Source: Chryseobacterium nakagawai (lineage in GTDB: Bacteria; Bacteroidota; Bacteroidia; Flavobacteriales; Weeksellaceae). Taken from it: 64,000 nucleotides of DNA. Below are positions 34,366 to 44,357 of this stretch, in pieces; position 1 is the stretch's first letter, and each line of letters begins with the position of its first letter. The translations under genes and the position numbers were made by a program. Under the pieces are notes generated by a model that was not told where the DNA came from, searched no databases, and saw nothing but the letters and a program-made list of their open reading frames with translations. The stretch lies in the NCBI RefSeq assembly GCF_900637665.1, contig NZ_LR134386.1:2472501-2536500 (forward strand). Reading direction: 5' to 3'.

Positions 34366-36852
34366 CTAAATCAGGTATTTCTTAAGCCCTTCCATAATAC
34401 CCTGCCATAAGGTGTTGAAAAAACTTCTGTTCGGGTCACGTTCTTTTTCTACTTCCACATGATCCGGCTCCCCTTTGGAATCGTTTTTCACAAAGATATT
34501 GGCAATGGCAGTCAGCAGCTTTCTCTCTTTCCCTGTATTCTTATTCATGAAGTTAACATGCATATCGGTATATTTAAAATAAAAATTCCCTCCTATTTTA
34601 CTGCTGTTTCCTCTATAATCAAATTTTAGGTAATGAATTTTCCCGTCAAGTGTTACATTCAGGTAAGGCCTTACAAAGAGATTGGCATTATCTACCGAAA
34701 GATCTTTGATGGTTCCGTTGATGGCATAGTCATCATTTCTATTGGCCACATCAAACTGCCAGTGAACGTCTGTAGGAGCATCTCCAAAGAATTTAAAGTC
34801 AGTATCTACTTTCACCATGGTAGGCTTTCCTCTCATTTTGGCGCTGTTTACGTTGGCGATTTTTGCGTTAAATTGCTCAAACGTGATTTTCCCGGGAATC
34901 TGTGCCTTTTCCGCTATTTCTTCATAGGCCAGCTTTGAATTTTTAATATCTACCTGTCTTATATACAGAGGGAATTTGACGTCACGGAGTTTTTTGCTGA
35001 ACATATAACGGGCACTGTTATCATCGGGTGGGGCAAGATCGTGGTAAATATTACAGTTTATCCCATCCAGAACAATATGGTCCAGGTCTATACTTGTTTT
35101 TCCGCCTATTACCGAGTTTTTATCCGTTATGCTGATTAACTTCGCTTTGATTGTATAAAGATCTTCCTCTACAGCAATCATCCTGTTGAACTGCTTTCTT
35201 GAGTATTTGGGAAGAAAAGCAAAATTACTGATGTTGGTTTTTTTGCCGGAGTTTTTTATATGATCTGCTTTCAGTCGGTAATATTTTCCGGCATCCATAT
35301 CAATGGCTTTGGCAGTAATCAGGTGGTTTTTACTATGAAATGGGACAGGTTCTTTCAGGATGTCTTTGTTCGTGGTAACAGTATTCAGGTTGATATTAAA
35401 ATTTCCAACCTTCATTTTCTGAATGCCCTGCTGCTTTTGACTGAATGTTCCGTTAATTAGATTCAGTGCTCCGAGATGTAAGATGAGGTCAGGGGTAGGA
35501 CCCTGTTTTTTAGAAAGAGTTTTCTTCTTTTGAGCGGCGGCAATGATCTGAATATCGGGAGTATATACATTGATGGCCTCCAGCTTAAGCTGCAGTTGCT
35601 GCCCCACAAATTTTGAAGTATTGTTAAGGATCTCAATTTTCTCTGTTTTAATGTTGAAAACATCTTTTGTACTGCTGACTCCAATTGCTTGGAACTGTGC
35701 ATTATTAATGAAAATATCAGCATTGTCAGAACGGATGTTTTTAACGCTTACCGCCTGTAAAGGGTCTACCTTGAAATAGATATTCTCAAGCTCAACATTG
35801 TGGGTAGAAAATGCAAAAGGTACTTTCTCTTTCACCGTATTTTTGTCAAAGACAATATCTTTAAGGTTCACATGGAAGTTCTCTATGGAAGCTGTTTTTG
35901 TTTTATCCTGCTGCTGTATCAGCACAGAACCCTTTTGTAGATCCAGGTCTTTGATTCCTATTTTCAGGTTGATTTCTTTCGGGTTTTCTTTTACTGTTTT
36001 TTTATCGGTAGAGGTAACGGTCAGCTGTGGTTGGACAAACCTGGTTTTATCAATGATAAGGGAGTCCTGATCAATAATGAAGTTCTCAGCGGAAAGCTTG
36101 CTTACTTTCAGATCGAATACATTTTTAGCATTATACAAGGCAGGACTTTCCACAGGCTTCAGATGAAACGCTGAAATATTCAGCTGCTTGTTTTTCGCAT
36201 CGATCTTACCTGCAGAAATGGTATAAAAATCATTGACGGTGATTAACACATCGTGGGCATCGATCTTAAAATCTTTAAAGGCTACAGGTATTTTGGAAAC
36301 ATCCTGGCTCTGGCGGATATCCGTAAGCTTGATATTGATATTTTTACCGGTAAAAAGATCTTTCTTATCACTTTGCTTTACGGAAATATTGCCATTGTTT
36401 ACGAGAATATTTTCAATACCGAAGTCTACTTTCTTCTGTGCTGAATCTTTTTTATTTTTAGACTTGCCTAGAACCACCCGAATATTCGGGTCAATAAGCG
36501 TAACGGTATTTACTTTGTAAGATTTATTGAATATAGCTTTCCAGATCCCGAAGTTTTCAACCTGAAGGCTTTTAATATTTCCAGATATTCTGGACACTGC
36601 AGAATCACGGGTCGGTTTGGTTTTTATAATTATGGTATGGGCTGAAATATCGCCCTTGAAGAGATTCATATCAAAATCCTTAAGGGTTATCTGATATGGG
36701 GTTTTCTCATTGATGAGGTCAGGTAATTTATGTTTAAGATAAAGGTTCAGCAAAAATGGGAAAATAAGGGCTATAACGACCACTATTCCCAGTACAATTA
36801 ATACGGTTTTTTTTCTTTTCTGAAATTTTGACTGGCCTGAGTTTTTTTTCAT
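34366..36852 (-). CDS. AsmA-like (DUF748-type) envelope protein
   Basis: 828 residues: an N-terminal membrane helix (about 17-38, TVLIVLGIVVVIALIFPFLL) then a very long repeating beta-rich periplasmic part with the AsmA/DUF748 pattern (ITLKDFDMNLFKGDISAHTI, and repeats of VKNGNISVKQ-type strands through the protein). AsmA-like proteins span the envelope and carry lipids through a hydrophobic groove. It follows the outer-membrane barrel gene by 52 nt and is probably co-transcribed. Confidence 0.8.
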   Translation of the reverse strand: MKKNSGQSKFQKRKKTVLIVLGIVVVIALIFPFLLNLYLKHKLPDLINEKTPYQITLKDFDMNLFKGDISAHTIIIKTKPTRDSAVSRISGNIKSLQVENFGIWKAIFNKSYKVNTVTLIDPNIRVVLGKSKNKKDSAQKKVDFGIENILVNNGNISVKQSDKKDLFTGKNINIKLTDIRQSQDVSKIPVAFKDFKIDAHDVLITVNDFYTISAGKIDAKNKQLNISAFHLKPVESPALYNAKNVFDLKVSKLSAENFIIDQDSLIIDKTRFVQPQLTVTSTDKKTVKENPKEINLKIGIKDLDLQKGSVLIQQQDKTKTASIENFHVNLKDIVFDKNTVKEKVPFAFSTHNVELENIYFKVDPLQAVSVKNIRSDNADIFINNAQFQAIGVSSTKDVFNIKTEKIEILNNTSKFVGQQLQLKLEAINVYTPDIQIIAAAQKKKTLSKKQGPTPDLILHLGALNLINGTFSQKQQGIQKMKVGNFNINLNTVTTNKDILKEPVPFHSKNHLITAKAIDMDAGKYYRLKADHIKNSGKKTNISNFAFLPKYSRKQFNRMIAVEEDLYTIKAKLISITDKNSVIGGKTSIDLDHIVLDGINCNIYHDLAPPDDNSARYMFSKKLRDVKFPLYIRQVDIKNSKLAYEEIAEKAQIPGKITFEQFNAKIANVNSAKMRGKPTMVKVDTDFKFFGDAPTDVHWQFDVANRNDDYAINGTIKDLSVDNANLFVRPYLNVTLDGKIHYLKFDYRGNSSKIGGNFYFKYTDMHVNFMNKNTGKERKLLTAIANIFVKNDSKGEPDHVEVEKERDPNRSFFNTLWQGIMEGLKKYLI

Positions 36853-36904
36853 GTTTGTTTTTTTGATAAAGATGAATAGAAAAATAAGGTTGTCAGTCCT
36901 GTAT

Positions 36905-39358
36905 TTAGAATCCTAACAATTTAAACTTAAACTGGATTGCAAAATTATCTTTGAACTTTGGAGTATTGTAATAGCCTACACGGTAGAAAAATCCTAAGTT
37001 AAATTGGGATGATAAGAAGTTGTTCCATTCAAGACCCACTTCATTATACAAATGGTCCAGCTTCTTGAAATCGAACTGATGAAATTCCGGATTTTTCATA
37101 TCGCCAATGGTTCCTCTGTAGATAAGGTCGAAGCTTGAAGTATTTTTTCCGAAACTTTTAAAATACCATGGCAGCCTATGAGTAAGATAGGCCCCCACAA
37201 ATTTATCATTATAGTATCTTCCGCCTTCCATGGTGGCAAAACCAAGATAGGAGGTAAGGTTGAAATTCAGTCCTTCTGTTCCGTCACCCAGTCCGTTTAG
37301 GGTAAAGTTTTTCCATACAGGAGCATTACCGGTAATCAGACCTCCGTAAAGCCTCACGCCTGTTACCCCAAGCTTTGTTTTGACGTTGTGAACAAACAGT
37401 GCGTCAAATCTGCTGAAGTTAAAATCGCCGCCCAGGGCTTTATATCCCTGCTCATAGTTCAGATAAAGTTCCGGAAGGTTCTGCTCATACGTATATTTAC
37501 CGGTAGGGGTCATGATATTCTTTGAATTCGGAGAATATTTTATGGTGATGGTAGATGATGCAATATCAAACCGGCTTCCAAGGCCTTTAAAATTGTAATC
37601 AAATTTTGATTCTTCCTGAGTTTTTTTTGCCGAAACATTAATGGTCAGTGCATTGGTGATATCATTTTCATAGCTCACTCTAAAACCTTCGTAACCATAG
37701 AAAACTCCATTATTCAAAGCCACCCCGGAATTCATTATTTTCATCCTGAAGTTCCATAAGTTTTCAGAAAAGCGACCTGCTGCCATGACATCATTGAAAT
37801 ACTCCACCCGGAAAAACGAATTTTTTTCCAGACTGGTACGGATATCCACTCCAGCTCCGAACTTCCAGTCTTTATCATAGATACCATAGGCAAAATAGGC
37901 ATCCGGGGAAATATACCTGCTGAACTTTTCATTCAGTTTGGCTCCGGCTCCAAGCCGGAAATGCTCATATTTGTTGTAGGCGACTATTTTAGAAAGGTCA
38001 AAATCTACCATTCCCAATCTTATTTTACCTTTCAGTAAACCGGTTAATGCTTTCGCTTTTTGGTTCAGCTTATACTTGCTGCTTAAGCTGTCAATTGTTG
38101 TATAGGTGGCTGCTTCACGGGCGGTAAGTTTCTCTGTACGGTACTGCTCTATACTGGTTCCGTCAGAGTTTTTTACGCCGATGGTGTAGCCCCTGAAATC
38201 TTCCGGCTTTTCTTCAATCGGTGTTTTGAAATCAAAATAATCAGCGGTTACAAAAGCATAGCTTCCAAACCTTGTGGTATTCTTTTTATCAGCTTCTTTC
38301 TCCTCTTTGCTTTTATTTTTCTCTTCTTTATCATTATTATCAAAGATGGTGGAAGTCATTTTCAGCTTATAGTTTTCCTTTACAAGAAACCATTTGTTAT
38401 CCACGGGTTTCCAGATGCTGGTAATGCTGCCTTCGCTTTTGACTTTACTATTGCTTTCAATCTTTTTGAGGGCATAGGTTTCTTTGTCTACATACAGATA
38501 TCCGTTGTATTTCCTCTGCTTTATAGTTTTTTTGTAATCTACCTGACGGAAACGGATGACGTAATTCTGCCTTCCCTCAATTTCTATAGAATCTGTTAAA
38601 AAGAAACGGTAAAGGTTTCTGTTTTCTTCACGAATCTCTTTGGGGATCTGATTTCTGTTGGACCGGAAAGTCATCAGCTCATAGATAGGATCTTTGATAC
38701 CCGCCATCTTATTGTCCAGGATATTGATTTTTTCGCCGAATTTTTTTGAGTACAGGGTCTGGGAAGCTCTTTCCCATAGAAAAATTTTACTTTCTCCCAA
38801 AAGCTTCATCAGATCCACAGATTGCAGAGAATCTTTTTTCTCTGCAGCTTTCATAGGGCGTTGTGGAAGTTTTTTTAGCGAATCGATACGGTTGGTAATA
38901 TAGGCATTATATGCATTGATGCTGTCTTCATCCAGATCCAGAGAAATTTTTTCATAAGATTTATATGAATAAGAATCCAAGCTCTGAGGAGAATTCTGTT
39001 TGTAGTTTTCGTTGACTTTCCTTAGAATCTCCAACGCTCTGGGGTCACTTTTGTCTTCCAGAACGATGGCCTGAATATTTTTTATACTGGGATCAGCCTT
39101 GGAAAGAAAAACTTCCATCACTTTGTCTACCACTGCATCTTCCTCTTGGAAGCCGTTGGCTGAAATTTCTACTTTTTTACATTTTGTTTTGAAGTTAAAG
39201 GTTCCTGTTGCATCTGTTTTGCCCAGCAGCCTATTGTTGCAGGAAACAGTTGCATCAGAAATAGGGGAATGGTCTCCTGAACTTCTGACGATAATCTTTG
39301 ATTGCGAAAACACGCTGAAATATCCAAATGATAATAGCAGGACGAAAAGTTTTTTCAT
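36905..39358 (-). CDS. DUF5686 outer-membrane barrel with N-terminal CarboxypepD_reg domain
   Basis: 817 residues. The signal peptide (MKKLFVLLLSFGYFSVFSQ) is followed by a CarboxypepD_reg-like domain (about 20-95, ISDATVSCNNRLLGKTDATG, TFNF) and then the DUF5686 region, RALEILRKVNENYKQNSPQS, with aromatic beta strands to the C-terminal aromatic end FKFKLLGF. Full length for the family. It is likely an outer-membrane protein. The gene is upstream of and coupled to the AsmA-like gene. Confidence 0.88.
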   Translation of the reverse strand: MKKLFVLLLSFGYFSVFSQSKIIVRSSGDHSPISDATVSCNNRLLGKTDATGTFNFKTKCKKVEISANGFQEEDAVVDKVMEVFLSKADPSIKNIQAIVLEDKSDPRALEILRKVNENYKQNSPQSLDSYSYKSYEKISLDLDEDSINAYNAYITNRIDSLKKLPQRPMKAAEKKDSLQSVDLMKLLGESKIFLWERASQTLYSKKFGEKINILDNKMAGIKDPIYELMTFRSNRNQIPKEIREENRNLYRFFLTDSIEIEGRQNYVIRFRQVDYKKTIKQRKYNGYLYVDKETYALKKIESNSKVKSEGSITSIWKPVDNKWFLVKENYKLKMTSTIFDNNDKEEKNKSKEEKEADKKNTTRFGSYAFVTADYFDFKTPIEEKPEDFRGYTIGVKNSDGTSIEQYRTEKLTAREAATYTTIDSLSSKYKLNQKAKALTGLLKGKIRLGMVDFDLSKIVAYNKYEHFRLGAGAKLNEKFSRYISPDAYFAYGIYDKDWKFGAGVDIRTSLEKNSFFRVEYFNDVMAAGRFSENLWNFRMKIMNSGVALNNGVFYGYEGFRVSYENDITNALTINVSAKKTQEESKFDYNFKGLGSRFDIASSTITIKYSPNSKNIMTPTGKYTYEQNLPELYLNYEQGYKALGGDFNFSRFDALFVHNVKTKLGVTGVRLYGGLITGNAPVWKNFTLNGLGDGTEGLNFNLTSYLGFATMEGGRYYNDKFVGAYLTHRLPWYFKSFGKNTSSFDLIYRGTIGDMKNPEFHQFDFKKLDHLYNEVGLEWNNFLSSQFNLGFFYRVGYYNTPKFKDNFAIQFKFKLLGF

Positions 39359-39813
39359 ACAAAGTTTTTTTGATAGGTGTTCTTGGGTTTATAAGTACAT
39401 CATCATCTCCCATTTGCAGATATAAACTATACATATTGAGGCAAAAAAGGTGCCGTCAATGTATTTTTTATTGTAGTTCATAAATAATTCCTTTTATAAT
39501 AGTTGACATATTATTTACATGAGAAGACTTTAACCTCTCATAAAATGACAAATAATGGGAGACTCATGATCATTTTAGGAATGATTTTTTTTGCTTATTC
39601 AGTTCAGGATAGATTAATGGAGTAGGGCGCTAAATTAGGATGTTAATGTTTGTTATGGTCTGTATGTTAGTGAGTTGTGTAGGCTTTATCTGTTTTTTTG
39701 ATGCCTTTTGAAAACTTTTGTTTTTGCATCTTGTGGGGAGGGAGGGACTTCAATCGAATTTTTAATACCACTTTTAACATTTTTGAAAGTCAAACTCTAA
39801 AACTTCAAAATAG

Positions 39814-40182
39814 AAAGGTCAGTTTCGAGGGCGAGGCATCCCAGTTTCAGAGGCAGTCACTATTCTTTTTTCAAAGTACAAAATAGAAAAAGGTTCTGCT
39901 ATAGAACTTGAAAACTTTCGAATAGGTAAAAAAGTGAAATGTAAAGAAGTTCCCTTTGTCGATTGTTTTAAGAAAATACTTGACGGATTACCTTTTGAAA
40001 TTTCGATATTCAAAGAAAATACTGTTTTTATCCGTTATAAAATTTCTGAAAGCAGTTTCAACCAAAAAGACAGGATGAGGGAGCAAAAAGTATTTGCAGT
40101 AAATTCTGATTCTATTTATGCAAAAATCAAAGAACATCAGATTGAAGAAGCCATTCTCAATGTAGGAATATTCACTTTATAG
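39814..40182 (+). pseudogene. Remnant of a SusC/RagA-type TonB receptor (STN domain)
   Basis: An open frame with no start gives ILFSKYKIEKGSAIELENF, VKCKEVPFVDCFKKILDGLP and FEISIFKENTVFI, which fits the secretin/TonB N-terminal (STN) domain, followed by IEEAILNVG, the sequence that in SusC-like receptors leads into the plug. A stop follows immediately. No barrel remains downstream. The start is also lost. Confidence 0.6.
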
Positions 40183-40318
40183 AAAAGCGTATATTAGATT
40201 CATGAAAAAGTTACAGCAATACCCATTTTTTACATACATTTAATCCTGTTCAAAAGATTAATGCTACAACAATAAGTGAGAGGCTTAGCAGAAACCACAT
40301 CAGTTATTCCAGCCCCAT

Positions 40319-41003
40319 ATGACCGACTTTTATATAGTCTATCTTTTTACAGATGGTTCGGGAAAGCATTCTGTAGATTTTAATGATATTGAGGTGATTC
40401 CCGGACATCTTTTGTTTATGATCCAAGGGCAAGTTCATCATTTTGATCCATTGGAAACCTATGATGGGGCAAACCATTGTTTTTACGGAAGACTTTTTTT
40501 GCAGATCTGAGATACATCGAAACTTCCTTAACCAAACCACACTTTTCAATGACCCCTTCAGCTGGCTTATTTTGATTCTGGTGCTTATTTTAATACTTTT
40601 TCAACCCTCTATCAGTTCATTATTGATGAATTAGAAAATGTACCTGACGAGAATCAAACAGGAATTCTACATAACTGTCTTTTTAATGTGCTTTTGACAG
40701 CTGAGAGGATTTATAACCCAACACAAAAAAACATTACCTTCCCGAAAACAGCTATTAACATATGACTTTAAAAGATTGGTGAACCAGAACCTCTTTAATC
40801 ACTTGACTATTGAAGAGTATGCTGTTCTCCTACATGTAACCACACGCACACTTCAGGGAGCTTTTTCTGAGTATGAAAATAAAACTCCAAAGGGCTGGCT
40901 AACCGAAAGACTTGTTCTTGAAATCAAAAGATTACTAGTTTATGAAACCATGTCCATAAGTTTTATAAAGACCTTCACTTTTAATAGGGGGCTTTATTAT
41001 TAA
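40319..41003 (+). pseudogene. Decayed AraC family regulator
   Basis: Pieces of one AraC protein lie in order but in different frames: a cupin part DFYIVYLFTDGSGKHSVDFN and HLLFMIQGQVHHFDP (40319-), TIVFTEDFFCRSEIHRNFLN (about 40450-), FIIDELENVPDENQTGILHN (about 40615-), and the DNA-binding part LTIEEYAVLLHVTTRTLQGA (40800-). At least three frameshifts are needed. It is related to the intact AraC genes downstream. Confidence 0.8.
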
Positions 41004-41032
41004 AAGAGATTATTTATAGCTATTAAGAGTTA

Positions 41033-41458
41033 TTAATAACTGATCAAGGGATTGAAAAATTTTTGATTTGATATTAATGCTGATAATCTAAATCCTGCTT
41101 TAATGTTCCTATTACTAGTTTTAAAATTTAATAGTAACACTTGTGTTAGTTGCAATTCGATGACCGAATAATTTACAAAATAGTTGGATGGAACTACAAG
41201 GGATGGTTTTATGAAGCGCTTAATCTTACTTTGTAAAATGTTTACTTTTCTAATAATAATGAAATTACCGTCAAATTCGTATTCAAAATAGCTGAGTGTA
41301 AGAATAAGGTAAACATCCAAAAGAGCAATAACAACTAATAGATATAATCCGAATCCTTTATTAAAAAATACGAACCCGCATATACACAACGCAATGAGGA
41401 TGATGGCAAATATACAAAAGTAGATATTGACGAGGTTATGGTTATTAATTTTTATCAT
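41033..41458 (-). CDS. Hypothetical two-helix membrane protein
   Basis: 141 residues: two adjacent membrane helices (about 11-32 and 36-55) then a beta-rich cytoplasmic part starting FEYEFDGNFIIIRKVNI. This is like small bacterial PH-like (YdbT/YcxB-style) proteins, but not enough for assignment. It is separate from the nearby AraC genes. Confidence 0.55.
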   Translation of the reverse strand: MIKINNHNLVNIYFCIFAIILIALCICGFVFFNKGFGLYLLVVIALLDVYLILTLSYFEYEFDGNFIIIRKVNILQSKIKRFIKPSLVVPSNYFVNYSVIELQLTQVLLLNFKTSNRNIKAGFRLSALISNQKFFNPLISY

Positions 41459-41586
41459 TAGCTATTTCTATTGGCGCTATATTTAACTTTAATATATATT
41501 GAAATATTTCATTTAGCTAATTATATTATTATTATTATTATTTATCTAAAACGATCAGCATATTTTATGATTAATGCGTTGCGCGT

Positions 41587-42411
41587 CTAACTTCTATACT
41601 TTACAGGGGTAAGACCTGATTTCTTTTTAAAGAATGAGGTAAACGATGATGGACAAGAGAACCCCAGATCAAAAGCAATTTCTTTTATATTTTTATTGGT
41701 TAATCGTAATTGCTGCTTCGCTTCATAAAATATTTTTTGACTGATTATTTCTGATGCATTAATATTTAAAATCCGCTTGCAAAGAATATTTAAATAATTA
41801 GGTGTTACACAAAGCTGATAAGCATACCAAGAGACATTCTTTTGAATACTACAATGTTGATTAATTAATACCCAAAGTTTTTTAATAGTTGGATTCAGTC
41901 CGGTATAATATTCATTCTCAAAATATTGGCCTGCTTGGTGTTTAATGATTGAGGAGAGAATATCCAATCTCCGAAAAAGTATAAGGCGAAAAGCAAAATC
42001 TATTTCGATTAAATTAATATCACGTTTTATACCTTCGATTTCTTGTTGTATAAAATTAAAAATGACATCATTGAGTTTAAAGACTGGGCAGAAGTTATTT
42101 TTAATATAATATAATTCTTCAATACAAGAATACTCCTCAAATAACATTTTACTGATCGTTATTTTCTGTGCTATGGTATCATTGTTTGTTTCAAAATAGT
42201 GTTGTTGGCCCGGAAACAAAAAGTGAAGTTGTCTCTTAGAAATAGGGTACCCAATCCCATCAATATAATGCATACCACTGCCTTCCGAGAATAGTACAAT
42301 TAAAAAGTCTGTATTGGAAGCCTTTTCGTTTAGATCATTTATTTGATTTATAGGGCTATACCCTATTTGATGATCAGCTATTTTGATTGCATATGTATTT
42401 TTTTCCACCAA
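41587..42411 (-). CDS. AraC family regulator (paralogue 1)
   Basis: 274 residues. Cupin-type N-terminus (FLIVLFSEGSGMHYIDGIGY, QLHFLFPGQQHYFE) and a C-terminal AraC domain (YAYQLCVTPNYLNILCKRIL, IKEIAFDLGFSCPSSFTSFF, KKKSGLTPVKYR). It is clearly paralogous to the regulator at 52689. It is divergent from the three tandem secreted-protein genes starting at 42794, with 382 nt between, and is the likely regulator of that set. Confidence 0.9.
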   Translation of the reverse strand: MVEKNTYAIKIADHQIGYSPINQINDLNEKASNTDFLIVLFSEGSGMHYIDGIGYPISKRQLHFLFPGQQHYFETNNDTIAQKITISKMLFEEYSCIEELYYIKNNFCPVFKLNDVIFNFIQQEIEGIKRDINLIEIDFAFRLILFRRLDILSSIIKHQAGQYFENEYYTGLNPTIKKLWVLINQHCSIQKNVSWYAYQLCVTPNYLNILCKRILNINASEIISQKIFYEAKQQLRLTNKNIKEIAFDLGFSCPSSFTSFFKKKSGLTPVKYRS

Positions 42412-42793
42412 TGTTTGTGTTTAGTTAGCAGGATCAGCACGATTATAATAGTATATCTATTGCGAGCCTGCTAGTTATTTTACTCATTTTGTTAAGTAAA
42501 ATTAGGCTTAGCATAATAAATGTTTTATATACAAATCATCGGAAATATTCTGCAAACTCTTCTTATTTCCAATTCTATGTTTTTAAGTTAGCAGATTATC
42601 CCGAACATTTTATTAATTCTTGAAAACAGGTTATAATGATAATATGAATAGTATTTGGAATAATATAATTAAGAAGTAAAGTACTGATATGTTATAATTT
42701 TGCTTACACATAATGAGACATTCATATCAGATCATAATGTATAGGGTTATTTCTTTTTAAAGAATTATTTATAAACACTAAAAATATCTTTAT
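42412..42793 (+). promoter_or_regulatory. Divergent promoter region with a -7 element
   Basis: 382 AT-rich bases between the AraC gene and the tandem secreted genes. TAATTTTG at 42695-42702 fits TAnnTTTG and would give a leader of about 85 nt for the gene at 42794. No clear -33 TTG is at the usual distance. No small gene is seen. Confidence 0.4.
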
Positions 42794-43519
42794 ATGAGGA
42801 AAAAAAGAATATTAATAAGCGGATTGTTGCTGATTTCGATTTTGACATTTTCACAGGTCGGAATAAATACAACAACTCCTCAAAGAACCCTGCATGTTAA
42901 CGGATCGTTACAGCTGACAAAAGAATTGAATGTTGGTGGAAACGAAATAACAGCTGGAAATCCGGGGGAGGCTGGCCAGGTATTAAAGTCTAATGGACCA
43001 AATCAACCTCCATCTTGGCGTGATCTATTAGATGTTCCAAATTCTGAGGGAACATTGATTGCTGTTAGTGGGGCATTTTTTGTGGCACAGGAAATAGTTG
43101 TCCAGATGTCTGGAAATTTTAGCGTTACCGGAGGATCGGCTTCAATTCTAGGGAATCTGGATTCCGAAATTGTAGATAATGAAAGTAAATATTCAGGTAA
43201 TGCAACAACAAATTCTTTCCAAGTAAGTGTAGATGGTACCTATCAAGTGATTATGAATATGCAGCTTTCTACTACTAAAGGGAGTAATCCTGTCATCGGT
43301 ATTTGGGACAATGTTTCTAATAAATGGATAGCAAGAGTCAATGATACTTATACGGCAGCGGATGGTACACGTCAAACCTATAGCTTAATAACTGGCATAC
43401 CGATGTTAGCCGGAAGAGACTATTCATTTCGGGCCTCAAGTAATGTTAACTGTGTTATCAACAAAGGAGGATCAGGCTCGGTTCCCATGTCTTATGTTTC
43501 TGTGAAACGTATGAAATAA
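42794..43519 (+). CDS. Secreted VGIN-type fibre-like protein (tandem copy 1)
   Basis: 241 residues. Signal peptide, then SQVGINTTTPQRTLHVNG, the typical start of this secreted class, and a low-complexity stalk (LKSNGPNQPPSWRDL). The C-terminal 130 residues form a jelly-roll head: NSFQVSVDGTYQVIMNMQLS, GIWDNVSNKWIARVND, YSLITGIPMLAGRDYSFRA. The head resembles C1q/TNF-like folds in the order G-Y-x-V, strand, L..G..Y.F.A. First of three tandem paralogues, probably one operon under the divergent AraC. Confidence 0.78.
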   Translation: MRKKRILISGLLLISILTFSQVGINTTTPQRTLHVNGSLQLTKELNVGGNEITAGNPGEAGQVLKSNGPNQPPSWRDLLDVPNSEGTLIAVSGAFFVAQEIVVQMSGNFSVTGGSASILGNLDSEIVDNESKYSGNATTNSFQVSVDGTYQVIMNMQLSTTKGSNPVIGIWDNVSNKWIARVNDTYTAADGTRQTYSLITGIPMLAGRDYSFRASSNVNCVINKGGSGSVPMSYVSVKRMK

Positions 43520-43574
43520 GAGTTTACAGTACAAGCAAATAGATTTAATTATTCATATTAATACCTACAATCAA

Positions 43575-44324
43575 ATGATAATGATTAAAAATATTACGTT
43601 TTTTATAAGCCTGAATATATTTTCTTTTTTTTATTGTCAGGTGGGAATAAATACAACAACTCCTCAAAGGACGCTGCATGTAAATGGTGAATTACAGATT
43701 ACTAATGAATTAAATGTTGGCGGAGATGGAAGTGTTGCAGGGAATGCGGGAGCCACAGGGCAGGTGTTAAAATCCAATGGCCCGGGACAACCCGCTGTCT
43801 GGAGTGAATTAACCGAAGCTCCTACAGCTACAGGTACTGTTATGGTTGTAGATGGACATTATGTTGTAGCACAGGAAATTACCGTTAACTTAACATCGGA
43901 TTTTTCAGGTCCGGGAATTCCAGGTGCTACAATAGCTATTAATATAGGTAATTTAAATGATGTAATCATCGACAATGAGAATAAATATACAGCTGATGGA
44001 ACTGGAAATAAATTTCAGGTTACAAACGACGGGGTGTATAAAATCATGATGAATATGCAGCTTTCTACAACAAATAATACTCAACCGGTAATTGGTATCT
44101 GGGATAATGTTGCCAATTTATGGGTTGCGAGAGTCAATGATCTTTTTACGGCGCCTACTAATGGCTTGCAAACCTACACATTATTGACTGCCATACAACT
44201 TACAGCTGGTAGAGATTATTCTTTTAGAGCTGTAAATACTGATGCATTTACTATAAAGGCTGTAAGTTCTGGGGCGACAGGTTCTGGCCCGGTATCCGAA
44301 GCTTCCATGAGGCGATTGAAATAA
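43575..44324 (+). CDS. Secreted VGIN-type fibre-like protein (tandem copy 2)
   Basis: 249 residues, paralogous along the whole length to copy 1 (CQVGINTTTPQRTLHVNGEL; NKFQVTNDGVYKIMMNMQLS; LLTAIQLTAGRDYSFRA). The DNA around the VGINTTTPQ codons is almost identical to copy 1. It starts 55 nt after copy 1 and ends 33 nt before copy 3. Likely surface-exposed trimeric or head-forming protein by analogy; function unknown. Confidence 0.78.
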   Translation: MIMIKNITFFISLNIFSFFYCQVGINTTTPQRTLHVNGELQITNELNVGGDGSVAGNAGATGQVLKSNGPGQPAVWSELTEAPTATGTVMVVDGHYVVAQEITVNLTSDFSGPGIPGATIAINIGNLNDVIIDNENKYTADGTGNKFQVTNDGVYKIMMNMQLSTTNNTQPVIGIWDNVANLWVARVNDLFTAPTNGLQTYTLLTAIQLTAGRDYSFRAVNTDAFTIKAVSSGATGSGPVSEASMRRLK

Positions 44325-44357
44325 CTTATTTAGCTTATAACCCCAAAAATAATCATA

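Noticed and set aside
34633..39425. Several 60-110 residue plus-strand frames opposite the AsmA-like and DUF5686 genes
   Set aside because: They lie entirely within two clear family-length genes on the other strand.
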